Part shown: positions 1-40,400 of the stretch, piece by piece
Layout: each line of letters begins with the position of its first letter
Position numbering within the stretch: position 1 is the stretch's first letter
NCBI RefSeq assembly: GCF_030867145.1
Contig: NC_134414.1
Coordinates: 133,188,465-133,252,464, forward strand
Length of the DNA stretch: 64,000 nucleotides
Source of the DNA: Opisthocomus hoazin
Taxonomy: Eukaryota > Chordata > Aves > Opisthocomiformes > Opisthocomidae
Reading direction: 5' to 3'
Position numbers and translations under genes: made by a program
Notes under the pieces: generated by a model
Told to the model about the DNA's origin: nothing
Database searches by the model: none
What the model saw: only the letters and a program-made list of their open reading frames with translations

Positions 1-458
1 TGATATCCTATTTTAATTATTTTAATTTTACATCTTCTCATATGAAAAGATTAGTAAAAGGAATATGTGGTGGAAGGATGGAAAGGGCTGTGGCCTGTAA
101 GAAATAGGCATAAACATCTCTGATTTGCTCCACCTCCTATTTGGAAGTGGGAGAAAGATTTAACTGTGCAGTTAGTTGAGGGGGAGCTCTTTCTTTATGC
201 CAAAAGCACAAATGATTGCAGCTGGGTGCCCGGAAGAGCAGATGTCTTTGTGTGGATATTGGGTAACTAACTCTTACTTACTAAAAGTGGTAAAAAGTGT
301 GGAGTGTGAGGAATGTAAGCTCAGGTTTGTTGAGTGTGAGAGGAGCGTGCCATTGCTGAAAACCTTAGGAAATTCAGGATATAAGGAAGCATTCTGTTTT
401 ATTTTTTTTTCTGAGAATACCTAAAAGTGAGCTTTTGGCACCTTGTTTTTTCCTGCAG
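1..458 (+). other. GRAMD1C intron, partial
   Basis: This AT-rich intron sequence precedes the first visible GRAMD1C exon. I see no exon, repeat family or conserved motif in it apart from the polypyrimidine tract and acceptor at its right end. Confidence 0.8.
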
Positions 459-28688
<28,230 letters not shown>

Positions 28689-28812
28689 TACCCCCATCAG
28701 CTTTCCATTGGAGACGTCGGAGGAAGAGATGTGCGCGTGAGGACTTGCGGGGTAGGAGGAGTGGTAACGGTCACCTTCGGACTCTTTGCTGTTTGGCTGA
28801 GAAGCTGCATGG

Positions 28813-28818
28813 AATAAA
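28813..28818 (+). terminator. GRAMD1C: GRAMD1C poly(A) signal candidate
   Basis: AATAAA lies 125 nt after the GRAMD1C stop codon and is followed by a short T/G-containing stretch. It would give a compact 3' UTR (about 28,689-28,835), ending well before the ZDHHC23 CpG island. Confidence 0.6.
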
Positions 28819-28835
28819 GGTTTCTGGAAGAAGTT

Positions 28836-29880
28836 GGGCTCTGCCTTCCCGTAGCCTGGTGCTCCGTCTCTCCCGCCAGCCCCGTGTCCGGGGGACTCTG
28901 GCTTCCGAACGTGGCTGAGCTCTGGCGTCCCGTGGGGAGCGGAGCGAGCGAGGGCAGTCGTGCTGTCCGTGAACTGATCTGCAGGTTTCAGAGGAGGGGA
29001 GAGCACCCTCGGCGAGAGCTGGGCTCGTCTTAGTGGAATTGCAGCTTTTTGTCTCAACTTGAAAAACGACCATTGATGAAGAGTGTTTTGGAGAAGAAGA
29101 ACAGGTACCGGTTTGACAGCCACAGGATCTTTAGATGCTTCTTTAGCCCCGGGGGCCTCATAAAACAACTCGCCATATTGAAGGATGAATATTTTTAAGA
29201 TGAATTAACTAAATAGGGAAAAGGCTTGCTGCCTCTCTAGTACCTCTCTTTGCATATGGCGAGCTGTGGCAGGCTGCCGTCTGCCATGTGTCCCTAGCTC
29301 TCCCCGAGAAGTTTCAGCCCTGGGTATTTCTCTCCCCTGCCCCCCCCCCGGGCTGCTCCCCAGCTCTTTGGCGGGGTGAGTGCCTACGGGCGAGGAAACG
29401 CCTTTCCTCTGCCTGCAAGAAGATGGAAATAAAAACGGAAGGCAGAGGAAAGGGGGCCCCATCGCTGCGGGCCCAGGGCGGGGCGGGCTGGCGGGCTGCA
29501 GCCCGGGGTAGGTTACGGGGGTGCGCGGAGGGGGCAGAGTCCCCACACGCGGGGTCCTGGGGCAAACCCGGGGCGGGCAGCTTTCCCCAGCGCCGGGCAG
29601 CAGCAGCGCTCGCCGCGGCCTGCTTTACCCCTCCGCCGAGGCGGGCGGGGGTCGGGGCCTCTCCCCGGCCGCGGGACCCCGCCGTGCCTCCTGCGGCCGC
29701 CACCTGTTGCGCTGCCTCTTTAAGCCAGGTGCCGGCGCGTCACGGCCAGCCCCGCCCCTCCCGCGCAGGCATTGGGCCGTTCCCCCGTCAGGTGGATGGG
29801 GCCCGCGGCGCGTCGGGGGGTGTCCCTCACACACACCCTCCCCCCCCACCCCCCCCTCACCGCACACCTCCGCGGCCGGG
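28836..29880. other. Interval between GRAMD1C and ZDHHC23, rising into a CpG island
   Basis: GC content and CpG density climb from about 28,850 and become very high from about 29,440 up to the ZDHHC23 start. C-rich runs occur near 29,341 and 29,840. Open frames here on both strands are what high GC produces, and no protein family was recognised. Confidence 0.7.
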
Positions 29881-30085
29881 AGACGCCTGGGGCGCGGACA
29901 GCCAATGGCGGCCGGGCTCCGCCGAAGGGGGCGGGGCCGCTGTGGAGGAGGCGGTGGCGGGCGCGAGGCACCTGCGGCTGGCAGGGGGGCGGGACGGGGC
30001 GGCGGCGCTGCCGTGCTAGCCGCGTGCTGGGCTGGCGGCGGCTGAGGGCAGAGGGCGGGAGGGCGGCGGGGAGGGACGGGCGGCG
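29881..30085 (+). promoter_or_regulatory. ZDHHC23: ZDHHC23 promoter and 5' UTR region
   Basis: A CCAAT box (29,902-29,906, in agCCAATggcgg) and a GC box (ggggGCGGGGCC, about 29,927-29,938) lie 150-185 nt before the start codon, within a CpG island covering about 29,440-30,930. There is no TATA box. This is a typical NF-Y/Sp1-type housekeeping promoter layout. The exact transcription start is not visible. Confidence 0.6.
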
Positions 30086-30192
30086 ATGGAGGAGCCGCTG
30101 TGCTGCTGCGAGTACGTGGACCGGAGGGGTGAGAGGAACCACCTGGCGGCGTGCTGCTGCGACTGCGAGGACCTGGACGAGAGCTGCGAGAG
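30086..30192 (+). CDS. ZDHHC23: ZDHHC23 coding exon 1
   Basis: It starts at ATG 30,086 and ends AG|gtaacg (phase 2 out). It encodes [19 protein letters not shown] and then [16 protein letters not shown]. Eight cysteines in the first 34 residues is striking and fits the CCCEY...CDC.DLDE pattern I recall for ZDHHC23. Confidence 0.93.
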
Positions 30193-32997
30193 GTAACGGC
30201 TCCGCCACCCTCCCCGGCCGGGGGGGCTCCGGGCGTCCTCCTCGACGGGGAAGGGGGCGGCGGGCGGGCCGGGCGCCTCGGGGCGGGCCGCCCCCCCCGC
30301 TAGCCGCCGCCCCACCGTTCCCACCTCGCAGGTGGCTGACGCGCAGACCCCCGCCGCCGGGAGCGCTGCGGAGGATCGCCGGCACCGTCGCGGACCGGGC
30401 GCGGGTCCCCTGGTTCGGGGGGGCCGTGAAGGTCAACGTCAGCCTGGTGCCGCCGCTGGTCCTGCTGCCCGCCGCGCTGCACCTCGCCGCTCTCCACTTC
30501 CTGCTGGGTCTGGCCGTCCTGGCGTCGCTGCCCGCGGCCGTGCTGTGGTACTACTACCGCACCCACCAGCGGAGGCAGCGGACGCTCTTCTTCCTCGCCC
30601 TGGGGCTCTTCTCCCTGGGCCACATGTACTACGTGTTCCTGCGGGAGGTGGTGCCCCGAGGCCGCCTGGCCCGCTCCCAGGTGGCCGCTCTCACCGGCGG
30701 GCTGGTCCTGATGCTCGCCGCCCTCTCTCGAGCCAAGAGAGACCCCGGCTACCTGCTCACCCCGGCGGGCAGTGGGAAGCCGTCGCCCCGGGGTTTGCCC
30801 AGCGAGGGCGTGAGGGGCAGCTCTAACGGGCTCCATGGCGTCACCGCGTCGGGAGCGGCCGGCGGCCGTGCCGTGAACGGGGAGGCCAAAGGCCATGCCA
30901 GGGCGTCAGCTGGGGAGCCGGAAGGTCTGCAGAAGGACTGGTGCGCTAGGTGCCAGCTGATCAGACCAGCCCGAGCAGGGCACTGCCGGCTCTGTGGCAG
31001 GTGTGTGAGGAGACTGGACCATCACTGTGTCTGGTAGGTCTTGCACTGCTGAGGCTACGCATGTTCTCTCTACCTCTCTCTCTCCCTCTCCCCTTTCTTA
31101 AGTTAGCTGCTTTTTTTTTTATGGCCATTGTCAAGTGGGGTTGCTTTTGTTACATGCAAGACCTGGTGATGTTATTTAAAACATAAACTCATATTTACCA
31201 TTTTAAAGAACAACTTGAACAACTTTTGTAAGTGGGTTGACCTGATAGCTGATAAACTTCTACAGCAGACTTCAGAATTGCCTTTGGTTCGCTACTGGTT
31301 TTCTTCCAGACTTTTGGTTTGGTTCTGGTTTTTTGTTTTTTAAGACTTGGTCTGTGGAGCGCTAGCGATCCTGCAGTTAGCTTGCATTAGTGCTCTCCTG
31401 GGGCAAGGGAACCCAAAGCTGCCTCTGTGCATGCGGTACTGGAACCAAGGAGCAGTAGGGTATAGATGTGTCTCAGCGAAGAATACTACACTTGCTAAAA
31501 GTTTGAGGTAAATGGTCCACTGCCATTACCCTACTGGTCTCTTGACTTGTGCCTATAACCTTTCTATAAAAAGCTACAAAGCTTCTTTGAATGCATTTCA
31601 AAGTTCTTAGCCTGTGTTGTATTAGAAGCACCTTGGAAAACAGGTTCTCTGACAGCTGGGGGAGGGAGGAAGCAAGGGAAGCCAGCTTCTTTTCTTTTTA
31701 AGCAAAGTAATCTCTTCTTTCCTTTTGGAGGATTAACAGCTGTGTAGGGGAGCAGAACCACCAAGCATTCATCCTTGCACTCTCCTTCTTCATGCTCACC
31801 TCTGTGTATGGGATTACGTTGACCCTGCACACCGTGTGTAGGGGACGAAGTCCGTTTGTGGCATTGTTCTACTGCCCCGGGGCCTATTCTGACTACAGGT
31901 GAGACATCTGTCTGGGAGAGCGCTGGGGTGGGCATGGGCTTGGTCAGGCAGCTTAGCTCCTGTTCCTAATTCTGTGCTCTAGGCTAGTGCTGTTGGCTGT
32001 CAAACCTGACCAAAAAGCACTCCATAAAAAGCTATGGAAAGCAGGGATACATCACTGCTCGTGCCAAGGTGGGGACCCTGAGACTCAGAGAGAGCCCACC
32101 ATTTATTTGGAAAAAGTTGTTGGAGAAGCTGGGGTTTGAAGTCTTTATTTCTTGTGTCCTGTATAGATACACCCTTAAATATGTTTGCCCCTGGTTGCAG
32201 GTAAGGGTCTGACAGCCTGGAATCCGCCTGCTGTCTCTCCCTCTCATCCCTTGCTGTTTATCTAGTGACTGTCCCTCCGAGTTATCCGCTTAGAACAGAC
32301 AGTGTTAATATGCCTTGTCTGGCAGGGAGGGCGAGTTCAGAGACTGGTGCTACCACTGATGGGCAGAGTGCACTTGCACGAGTGACTCTACCTTCTTCTG
32401 TATTCCATTTCACATTCTATCAAGCATGAGTATCGTTGTGCCCTTAAATAAGGACCGAGTACCTTTACAACAGTAAGAGTAAAGAGCTAGGTAGTGTGAT
32501 AGCAACGTGCAAGAGTAGCTCTGGTAATGCTAAAAGCTCTTACTAAGTAAGCCCTGAAGCTTTAATTTTGAGAAAGCTTTTCAGGATTATCTGATGAAAG
32601 CAGCGAAGTGAGATCACTGTGGCAGATGTAGCAGGGATTTGAAAGGGTAGTGATTACCAGGGAAAGTCTCTCTAAAGCAGATGCTCCAAAACTAAATGGC
32701 TTCCTTCCCATCTTTTTCCCTGCTGCCAGCTCTGCTCTGTCGTTCACCTGTGTGTGGTACTGTGCCATTGTAACAGCTGGCATGGGATACATCCTCCTTA
32801 TCCAGCTGTTGAACATCAGCTACAACGTGACCGAGAGGGAAGCTCGGCTGGCTCTGCGGGACAACACTGGGCGCAGGCTCCTGGGTGGGTTAGTGATAGA
32901 CACTGGCCAGTATAACAGGGGTTTCCTATGCAACTGGGGCCATTTCTTGAGCCTGGGGTCTTCTCCTTCACAGCGCTCTGCTGAAGACATCGTGTGA
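30086..32997 (+). CDS. ZDHHC23: ZDHHC23 (NIDD), palmitoyltransferase, complete coding region
   Basis: This is a DHHC-type protein S-acyltransferase, which transfers palmitate from CoA to cysteines of target proteins at internal membranes. Four coding exons (30086-30192, 30332-31033, 31731-31898, 32730-32997) join to 414 residues plus TGA. The human protein is about 409 by memory. The N terminus is cysteine-rich (C6-C8, C23-C25, C27, C34). Hydrophobic spans lie near residues 74-108, 120-139 and 152-167, then the DHHC Cys-rich domain (C240, C243, H253, C254, C257, D265-H266-H267-C268, with C268 catalytic), then two more spans and [10 protein letters not shown], the TTxE-like motif. The C terminus SAEDIV is a PDZ ligand; rat NIDD is reported to bind the nNOS PDZ domain this way. 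The ATG is supported by an in-frame TAG at 30,017 with no ATG between. The gene lies 1.4 kb after GRAMD1C on the same strand. Confidence 0.97.
30332..31033 (+). CDS. ZDHHC23: ZDHHC23 coding exon 2
   Basis: The acceptor is cccacctcgcag and the donor is TG|gtaggt (phase 2 in, 2 out). This very GC-rich 702-nt exon carries three membrane spans, a Gly/Ser/Ala-rich cytosolic loop and the first part of the DHHC domain up to RRLDHHCVW. Confidence 0.96.
31034..31730 (+). other. ZDHHC23 intron 2
   Basis: A 697-nt intron that begins with a pyrimidine-rich tctctccctctc stretch. I see nothing else notable in it. Confidence 0.8.
31731..31898 (+). CDS. ZDHHC23: ZDHHC23 coding exon 3
   Basis: The acceptor is tttccttttggag and the donor is AG|gtgaga (phase 2 in, 2 out). 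It encodes [20 protein letters not shown] and then [20 protein letters not shown], the end of the Cys-rich domain and the next membrane span. Confidence 0.95.
31899..32729 (+). other. ZDHHC23 intron 3
   Basis: An 831-nt intron. No exon or repeat is recognised in it. Confidence 0.8.
32730..32997 (+). CDS. ZDHHC23: ZDHHC23 terminal coding exon
   Basis: The acceptor is tccctgctgccag (phase 2 in) and the stop is TGA at 32,995-32,997. It encodes the last membrane span ([20 protein letters not shown]), the NVTERE motif, [20 protein letters not shown] and the C-terminal SAEDIV. Confidence 0.96.
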
Positions 32998-35900
32998 CAC
33001 CCCACTTTCTGCAGGTGACGTTGACTGACTTTCTTTAGCAGAGGAACGGCCCCTTCCACTAAGACTCCCTTCTCCCACATCCCTCTTCTGCGGCTGGTGC
33101 ATGGGCTGCCTATCCTGTCACTGACAACATCGGAGGCTTTCCCGGGCAGTATGGTTCTTTGCGTGCTGTCAGCCAGCAGTAGGCTGCAGAAAGCCGTAAG
33201 CCATATGCACAAAAATGGAGAGAAGGAGCCTGCTGCCTTTTTCCAGCAAGGAAAACTTTGTGCAGCTCAACAGGAAGAAGAGAACAAGGTTTTGACAGCT
33301 TGAGTTTCCGTTAGGTGTGAACCCTGGCATCAAGAGGAGCCTGCTGCCGGACTTCAGAGCATGCACTGTTTCCTGCAAAGGCTAAGGAATCCCCAGCTTG
33401 TACCTACGTGCAACATTTCAGAGATGTCAGGAGGGTGAACTTTTACCACAGATGACAGACGGACCACTGCAGAAGCCAGGCTCTTTGGCTCAAAGAAACT
33501 GTCTAGGCAGTCATGGAGCAGTTCCTCCTCTCTGGTGCGGGTTTTTTTGTTTTGTTTTTTTCTATCTTCTATTCCATCCAACTGTATATATGCTTGTATT
33601 AAGTGCCTTTGTGAGCAACATGTAAGATCCCTTCACCTTGTGACCCCCAAAGTTGTTGTTCCATCCCTGTCCGTCTGACTGGGTGAGAAGACACTGTCAG
33701 CTTGCATCTCGTCGTTCTTTCTGCAAGCTGGGTCTGCGTTGGGTTGAAGGCTTGGCTCCTTTCCTTTAAAGTGCTTCTGCTTTGATTATGGAGCGTGACA
33801 TGAGGCAGCAGGTACATATGCCAAGTAAGAAGGAAATGTTTTGAAGCAACATGTAACAGTGGACTCCGAGAGGAAAAAAGAGTGCTGTCTGATGTTAGTG
33901 TTGCTTTATGGAAACTACCTTTCTCCCTCCCTCTGTGGGAGAGTAGACAATTCTGATAACGGCATTTTTGGTAGGCGGCATCTTGGTTGTGTTGCTAATA
34001 ACATAGTGATCCTCTCTCCTCTCAACCCATTCCCTAGAGCTGCCTGATTGTAGATCTTTTTTCTTGAGCCAGGAAGCTGAGAAACAGTTGAGTCTCTGGC
34101 GGCTGCTTTTGGGGTAGGTGACCTGCACGGGCAGGTGAACGAATGCGTTAAATGTGTTCTGGAAGAATGCCATGTGTTCCTCAGTAGCATGCAACTGTAT
34201 TGGCCAGACTTGAGCTTCAGCTGAAATCACAGGGTTTTGGTGTTGATGGTTTCCCTTTTTTGTGGGTGGGTGTCTTTTTTTGTTGATTTCTGTTTTAAAC
34301 CCTTTGAGTATGTTGTTGACCCTGCAGTAATAATACGAAAGGTCTGGCTGGAAAAGCCTGGGACTGTGGCACAAGAGTTTTGGGTTGGGCCTAAGATGCT
34401 GAAGCAGAGGGAAGAGCCTTGTGCTAGCTACTGGTGTTTTTAGATGAGTGTGCAGCACGCACAGTTCATACCTACCCTTGATTCCAGTTGCATGGCAGGC
34501 AGGTGGAGGATGTTGGTTGAGCGACGCAAACTCACTGTGCGCTATCTCTGAAAAATGGGTGGATGGTAAGCAGGCTTGAGAGTGTCCCTGGAGATCCCTG
34601 CCATATTTGGTGTGTGTGCTCCTGATTACGTGTCCCAGTTTAAGGTGAAGACCATGCCCTTCTTCACACTGTTTGGTTTCCTCAAGTGTCACTTTCTAAA
34701 ACCGACAGATAATTGAGGAGCAGCTGCACTTTGAATGTGGCTGTGCAGAAAGATCTACTGACTTGCCAAGCATTCCTTCTTTCCTCTTACTCCTTTTTCA
34801 TCCAGTGAGCAATCCTTTATAAGGAGGTGAAGGGGACACCTCTCTTGCTTCCTCCCTGTGACTGAACACACGAAGAGGTTTCTGACCACTTCCCTGGCCC
34901 TAATGTGAAGAAAAAGGCACTCAGCTGGACTGTGCTAACTCTTTCTCTATGACCTTCTGACTGTTTGGAGCTTGGAGCCTGACCCTAGGAGTTTATATTC
35001 ATGCGAAGACCTCAGCTCGACATGAGTTGTCTGTAAACGTTTCTGTGGCATGTAGGCATTTTGCAGTGCCTGTTGAGGTGAACTGGAGCTTGGCGACCCC
35101 AGAGGCAGGAGTGCTGTGGGCTAGCAGATTTTCGATCTTCTCAGACCTCATGCTGCTGGTGCTTGGGAAGATCAAGGCAGAATGATCTCCTGGGCTAAAT
35201 GAACCCCTGCGGTGGAGGTAGCCAACCTTTCTGTCCCCGCAAGTCACATGCGCAGAATTCAGTCATGAGCTGAATGAGCTCTGGGAGCATTTACAGGTTT
35301 GAGATGAGTGGTTTCTGAGTCCTGCTGCTCCTGGCTGGGAGAACGCAGAGCAGATCACAGATCATTTCCCTGGCGGTGCCTGACCCTGTTGTGCTCACTT
35401 TTTCCCACAAGCAGACACTGGTTACTACTTCGCAGCCTGTCTGTCAGTGTAGCGTTGTCCCTTGTCTCTTAGCTCTGGCGTGGGAGATTTAATTTGAACT
35501 GCTTACACTGAGACTCTTGGTCGGGTTCTCCCAGGCAGCGTAGGCTTTGGAGTGCACCCTGGGAACAGAGGACCTTGGACTAATGTAACCGTTCTGTACC
35601 TTGGTCAAGCCCACCCCAATACAGTGGGGGTAAAGCACTCAAATTTTATTTTTGTGCTCCCTCCAGAGGGAATAGGAGCCATTCAGGACACTGAAATGGT
35701 TGCAAGGCTGGGGTTTTGTGGGAGGAGAATACAGTGCTGATTCCCCAGTGAACAGGAAGTTCATGTGGCTGTAATCTGCATAGCAATGATGACTTTTTCT
35801 TTAGGGACATGACTTTTGTTTACCATCCTGGCTTCTTCCTGAGAGGATTTACCTTGTGAAAGCCTTGGGAGGTGGAAAGCGTGAAGTAACACGATATATT

Positions 35901-37410
35901 GCCATCTAAAAGGGCAGAAGAGTTTCGAGCTTTGGATACATACTTGGGAGCTCTCATTTTAATAGCCCTGAGAACTAGCAAGAAGCCCTTGAAGGGTAAT
36001 GCTCCCTTTTGCACTTATAGCGAGGGCAGACTGTTGTGATCTCTTGTGCATTAAAGGGCAATTTCTGATTATTTTCTTGCTGAGCTTGTTTTTGGCCACG
36101 CTGGTAGAAACATGTTGAAACCTAGGCATAGTCAGTCCTTGGGCTCACTCTGTTAGTAGCTGCCTAGGTCCATGCTGCCTGGGTGTTGGAGCAGTGGGAG
36201 CAGTCTGCATTTGACAGGTGACTTGTGGGTCATGTGTGCATGGCCTTGAGGTGGGGACCAGTGTCTCACCTGTAAAACTGTGTGCATGTACCTGGCAGTG
36301 CAGAAAACTGTACCCTGATGGCCCTGGAAAAGTTTTCCCTGTGTAAGAACAGAGGACCCAGAGCTGGTCAGAAACAGGGAAGGATTTTGGTAATATCTAG
36401 CCTTGATGTTTCACCACCCAGACTTGGAAATGAGTTTATCCTACTTTAATGATGACCTTTTAAGAGGCATCTGTTGTTTCACAAATTGTGAGGGCTTCTG
36501 CAGACTAGGGCAACTCTTAAGGGGCCAGGGTTCTGATGTTGCTGCTGTTGTAGTGTTCAGCCCTCTGTGTACAAAAGCCAGTACCCTGCTGTTTGGTGAC
36601 TACACCAAGAGCTGTGCACCGTTAGACACACCCTGTAAATGACGGCGTGGCATGCTTTAACTGTGTCTTCTTAAATTGTGCTTTTTTTTGTAGGCAAGTC
36701 ACAGGTCCCCACATCGACTGTTTCTCCATTTAACTTGTCCTCAAATGACAAAAGTCACTGGTGAGCCTGAGCTGGCACCGCTTGTGACTCCTAATCGCGT
36801 TTCAGCCTTCATGCTATGATGGTGCTTTTTTCTTCAAAGTAGGTTGCTTTCAAGTGTCTTAATGAAATCATTTGCTGTAAAATTTCTTCTGAAGATAAAA
36901 TGGATACTGCCTCACTGCCTAATGTCTTAATAATGTGTTTCGTTTTTTCCTTCTATATGAATGTATATTGCCTCATTAGGGCAGGAAGCGTGTGTGATTA
37001 TGGATGTGTTTTCCTGTATTGCTTTCAGTGAAGAACTCTACAGTTTCCTAGGATTTTCTTCCACTGTCAAGATGTTTGTACAGTGAAAATCTTTCTGTGG
37101 ACAGGTGAGGTGCTTTCTGAAATGTGGGAATTCAGCCTCCCAAGATCTTGGCTTTATGGAACTCCTCTAATGATAACGTGAAGAATGGCGGGCTCTGGAA
37201 GAAGTGGGGACTGGGGTGTTTTTGGGTGATAGGGGTGTTGAGGTTTTTTCCCCACCCTAAGCTTTAGGAAGAAACTTTGAAACATATTTGTGAGCTTTGT
37301 TGAAAGGACTGGGGTGGGTGGGTGTGTTCGTGTCCATTTTGCATCTTATTCAGTGTTTCCAAATGGGTGTAATTATGAATTAAAATAAATGATTAGAAAT
37401 AATCTGTGGA
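32998..37410 (+). other. ZDHHC23: Probable long ZDHHC23 3' UTR
   Basis: From the stop codon I found no canonical AATAAA until 37,384, so the 3' UTR may be about 4.4 kb, with an ATTAAA near 36,049 as a possible earlier site. Rat NIDD mRNA is reported to be dendritic, which would suit a long regulatory 3' UTR. A minus-strand stretch without stops covers 33,895-34,692 but starts from no ATG. Extent is inferred and RNA reads would settle it. Confidence 0.45.
37384..37389 (+). terminator. ZDHHC23: ZDHHC23 distal poly(A) signal candidate
   Basis: AATAAA is followed within 25 nt by a GT-rich stretch (ctgtggagttgcctgttg), the classic cleavage-site context. It is the first canonical signal noted downstream of the ZDHHC23 stop. 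Confidence 0.5.
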
Positions 37411-40400
37411 GTTGCCTGTTGATTTATGCCAACACACTCAGCCAGGTCAAATGACCAAAAGCTGCCATCATCTCATGGCTAGCTAGCTGTGCGCTGGACT
37501 TGGGAATAAGGGAGCAACAGGCTAAGAAAAAGCTAGGAAACAAGTGTTCCTCCAGTTCTGCCAATATTGACATTTGGGTTTGTTGGTGTTGGGATGAGAG
37601 ACCTGCTGGCAGTTCTCACCACCCTGGAAAGCAGGGATATTCCCCTGTGCTGGGGCTTTGAACTGAGATCTTGCATCCCAAGAGCAATCCATTATCAGAT
37701 ACTGAGGGTTTGTATCAGTTCAGGTTCCTACCCTTTTTGTCCAGTGTCTTGCTTTCCCTTCTACACAATACAACCAGAACCCCAAAAAGGAACAATCTCT
37801 TTCTTTAAACCCTCTTCTAAGCCATGTTTGGAAATGACATGGGTATTCTCTGTGCAGATAGTGGGAAGAGATGTAGCCTTTGATCCTGTTGTTATCTTGG
37901 GATATCTGCTGAAAGGCAAGATGACTTTTAATGAGTAGAATCACAGGTGCCTTTGATTGTTCCCTGAGCTCTGCTTTGATTTGCCTGGGTGGCACTTCTG
38001 TCTGCTCTTCAGCTGTTTCTCTTTGAAGATGACTTTGCACTCGCTGACAATGAGGACCTTGCACTAGCAGTGAACCAGGTTTGTCGTTAGGCGAGAGTGG
38101 CGTGTGCCGACTTCTGACACCCCAGCAGCCACCATGTTCATCAACTCCCATGCTGATGACGGGGACACATGAGACTACTGTCTCTCTCCAGTTTCTGTTT
38201 TTTCCCCTTGTGGCTTGTGGTGTTGCCCCTGCACAGCAGGAGCATGTCTGGAGTGGCAGCTCACGTGTTGGGGAAGGCCAAGGTGTGCTGCTGCGGCTGG
38301 TGTCTACGACAGGTACCAGGCCTGCAAAGATGTGAGCTGTGGATCAGACTGCAGTGGTTCATAGACCCTTCCCAGGCTACCTACCGTCCCCAGCTACAGT
38401 CTTGTTTGCCTGGGGTGAGCAGAGGAAATTATTGAACAATTCGGGCACTCTTTCAAATCCAGTTTGAGCTGGGCCTGGGAGACTTTGAAGAGACTAGTGT
38501 ACAGATTTACTGAGAAGATGGTATTTCTGAGGTCAAGGTTTTTGGGAAAGTATGTAGGAACCCTGGAGGGCAGGTGTCAGCTGGGGATGGGTTTGGGGAG
38601 AGGGAGAGTTTGCGATCATTTCAGGGTTCTGCGTTTGCTGTTGTACCAAAATGAAAATCCTGCCCCCCCCCTGTGCAGGAGAAGGAAAGGCTGGCTGTGC
38701 AGCCGCCTCCCTCTCTTGCTAAGAAAAGCTAGGAGCTGACAGGCTGGAGTGTGGGCTGATGACCAGCATTAAAGCATTGACATCTGCATCTAACCAAGTG
38801 CTGGAGCAGGAGGTATGCTCTGGCAGGTGCAGGCTGAAGCCGTTTCCTCGATCTGACAAGCTCTCTTGTGTGTCACCCTCCTGCTGGGAACTGTTTGCTG
38901 GAGTTTTAATTTGCAAAACACTAATATCATGCTGGGGATTTTAGTCATGTCCTGTGCAGTCTCTCAACAGCATCGTCGGGCACAGCCTTGCTTCTGCCAA
39001 GGAGGTACAAGTTGTTTCAACCAGGTGTGAACAGAATGGGGAAGTCAAGGGGCTTCTCATCTCCCCTTTGCTTCAGACCACGTTCAGTATGAATGCGCCT
39101 AATCCCTGCACATCATCCCTAGCCCTCAGCTGGATCCAGCTGCGGCTTCAGCTCCATGCTAGCATTGAATTAGCAGTAGGCAAGGGTAAAGGGGTGTCAA
39201 AGCACAGCTCCTCCTGCATTTTCTTTTGGCTTCTTGCTGCTGGAACTGTCTAGGCAAAGAGCATCTTACCAGGAGAATTTCTTTCAAATCTACTAAGAAT
39301 AGAAGAAAACCCTAGAAGGTAAGAGTATTGCAGACAAAGGCTGGTATCAAAAGTAAGCGTTGACTGTACTTCAGGTTCTTTGGAGGGAGTTATGGTCCAC
39401 ATAAGCAGAATTACTTGTGAATGGTGAGTGCGAGTTGTGGACCACAAGGACAATATGTGCAAGTGTGGCATTGCTGGGGAAAGAACCTGCAGGTGAGTAA
39501 ACTGGATGCACCTGAGTACCCAGTGGTTTGGTGCACCCTTTCAGTGTGTGAGAGATGCAGATTCAATGCCTGCTCAGCCTTTTGCTAGGGTCAAGACCAG
39601 GCTGCGTGTGGGCCCATCCACTCCAGTGCTCCATACTCCTGCTGCTCCCGTTACCGCCGCGGTGTTGTCTTCTTTCTGGCTGGCTGTGATGCGACCTTCT
39701 CTCTAGCTGAGAAAGCCCTTGTATGCTCGCCTTTCATCCTCTGGCTCGCTATCCTCCTTGTGCCATGAATCCAGATGGAGGGTGGGCTGGAGACTTTCCC
39801 TGCTGCATTCGTTGCCAAGCCCTGGTGAGGAGGAATTCAGCTTAGGAAAAGGGCACCAGTAACATGGGAGCATAAGGGCTGGTTCGGAGGTGTTCAGGAG
39901 CTTGTTAGGCACTAAGTGGGAGAGGCTTCCAAGGGAAGAAAGCGTACTAAGAGAAAGCGGATTGCTGCTGCTGTGCTGCCACAGCTTGCAGCTATTAACA
40001 CCAAGTGTGGCTGCTGGCTGCACTGGGGTGTTAGTTTGGTAGCTCAGCCCCCTGCTCTGCTCTTCCCTGCCTCTTTGGCTGAGTCCTCTGCAAAGATGCT
40101 ACCCTTCTGCGGTGCCTGTCCCTCCCTGCAGGAGAAGTTATTCAGCCCTCTCTCAGCTTGTCACTTCCTCTCACAATCTGCCTGTAATGCAGCCAGATGG
40201 TCTGTACTCGCCCACACTCCACGCAGGCACCTTCAGCTCCCTGCACTTGGATAATGCGCTCATCTGACCTGCTGGTGGTCAGGTCTGCAAGCAGCCTTTG
40301 GGAGATGGTAAACCTTTGTGTGTTGTAGAGGATGGCTGTGGGACCTAACCTGGGACTGACATCATCTTCAGACATACACCGAGAGTCTGCTCGACAGCCT

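Noticed and set aside
30086-30088. Possibility that ZDHHC23 starts further upstream, as I recall for human
   Set aside because: An in-frame TAG at 30,017 and the absence of an ATG between it and 30,086 argue against it within this exon.
29288-30436. Long overlapping frames around the ZDHHC23 promoter, including a plus-strand frame reading through the 30,193-30,331 intron
   Set aside because: High GC explains them. The true exon 1 to exon 2 join is fixed by the splice sites and the [11 protein letters not shown] reading.
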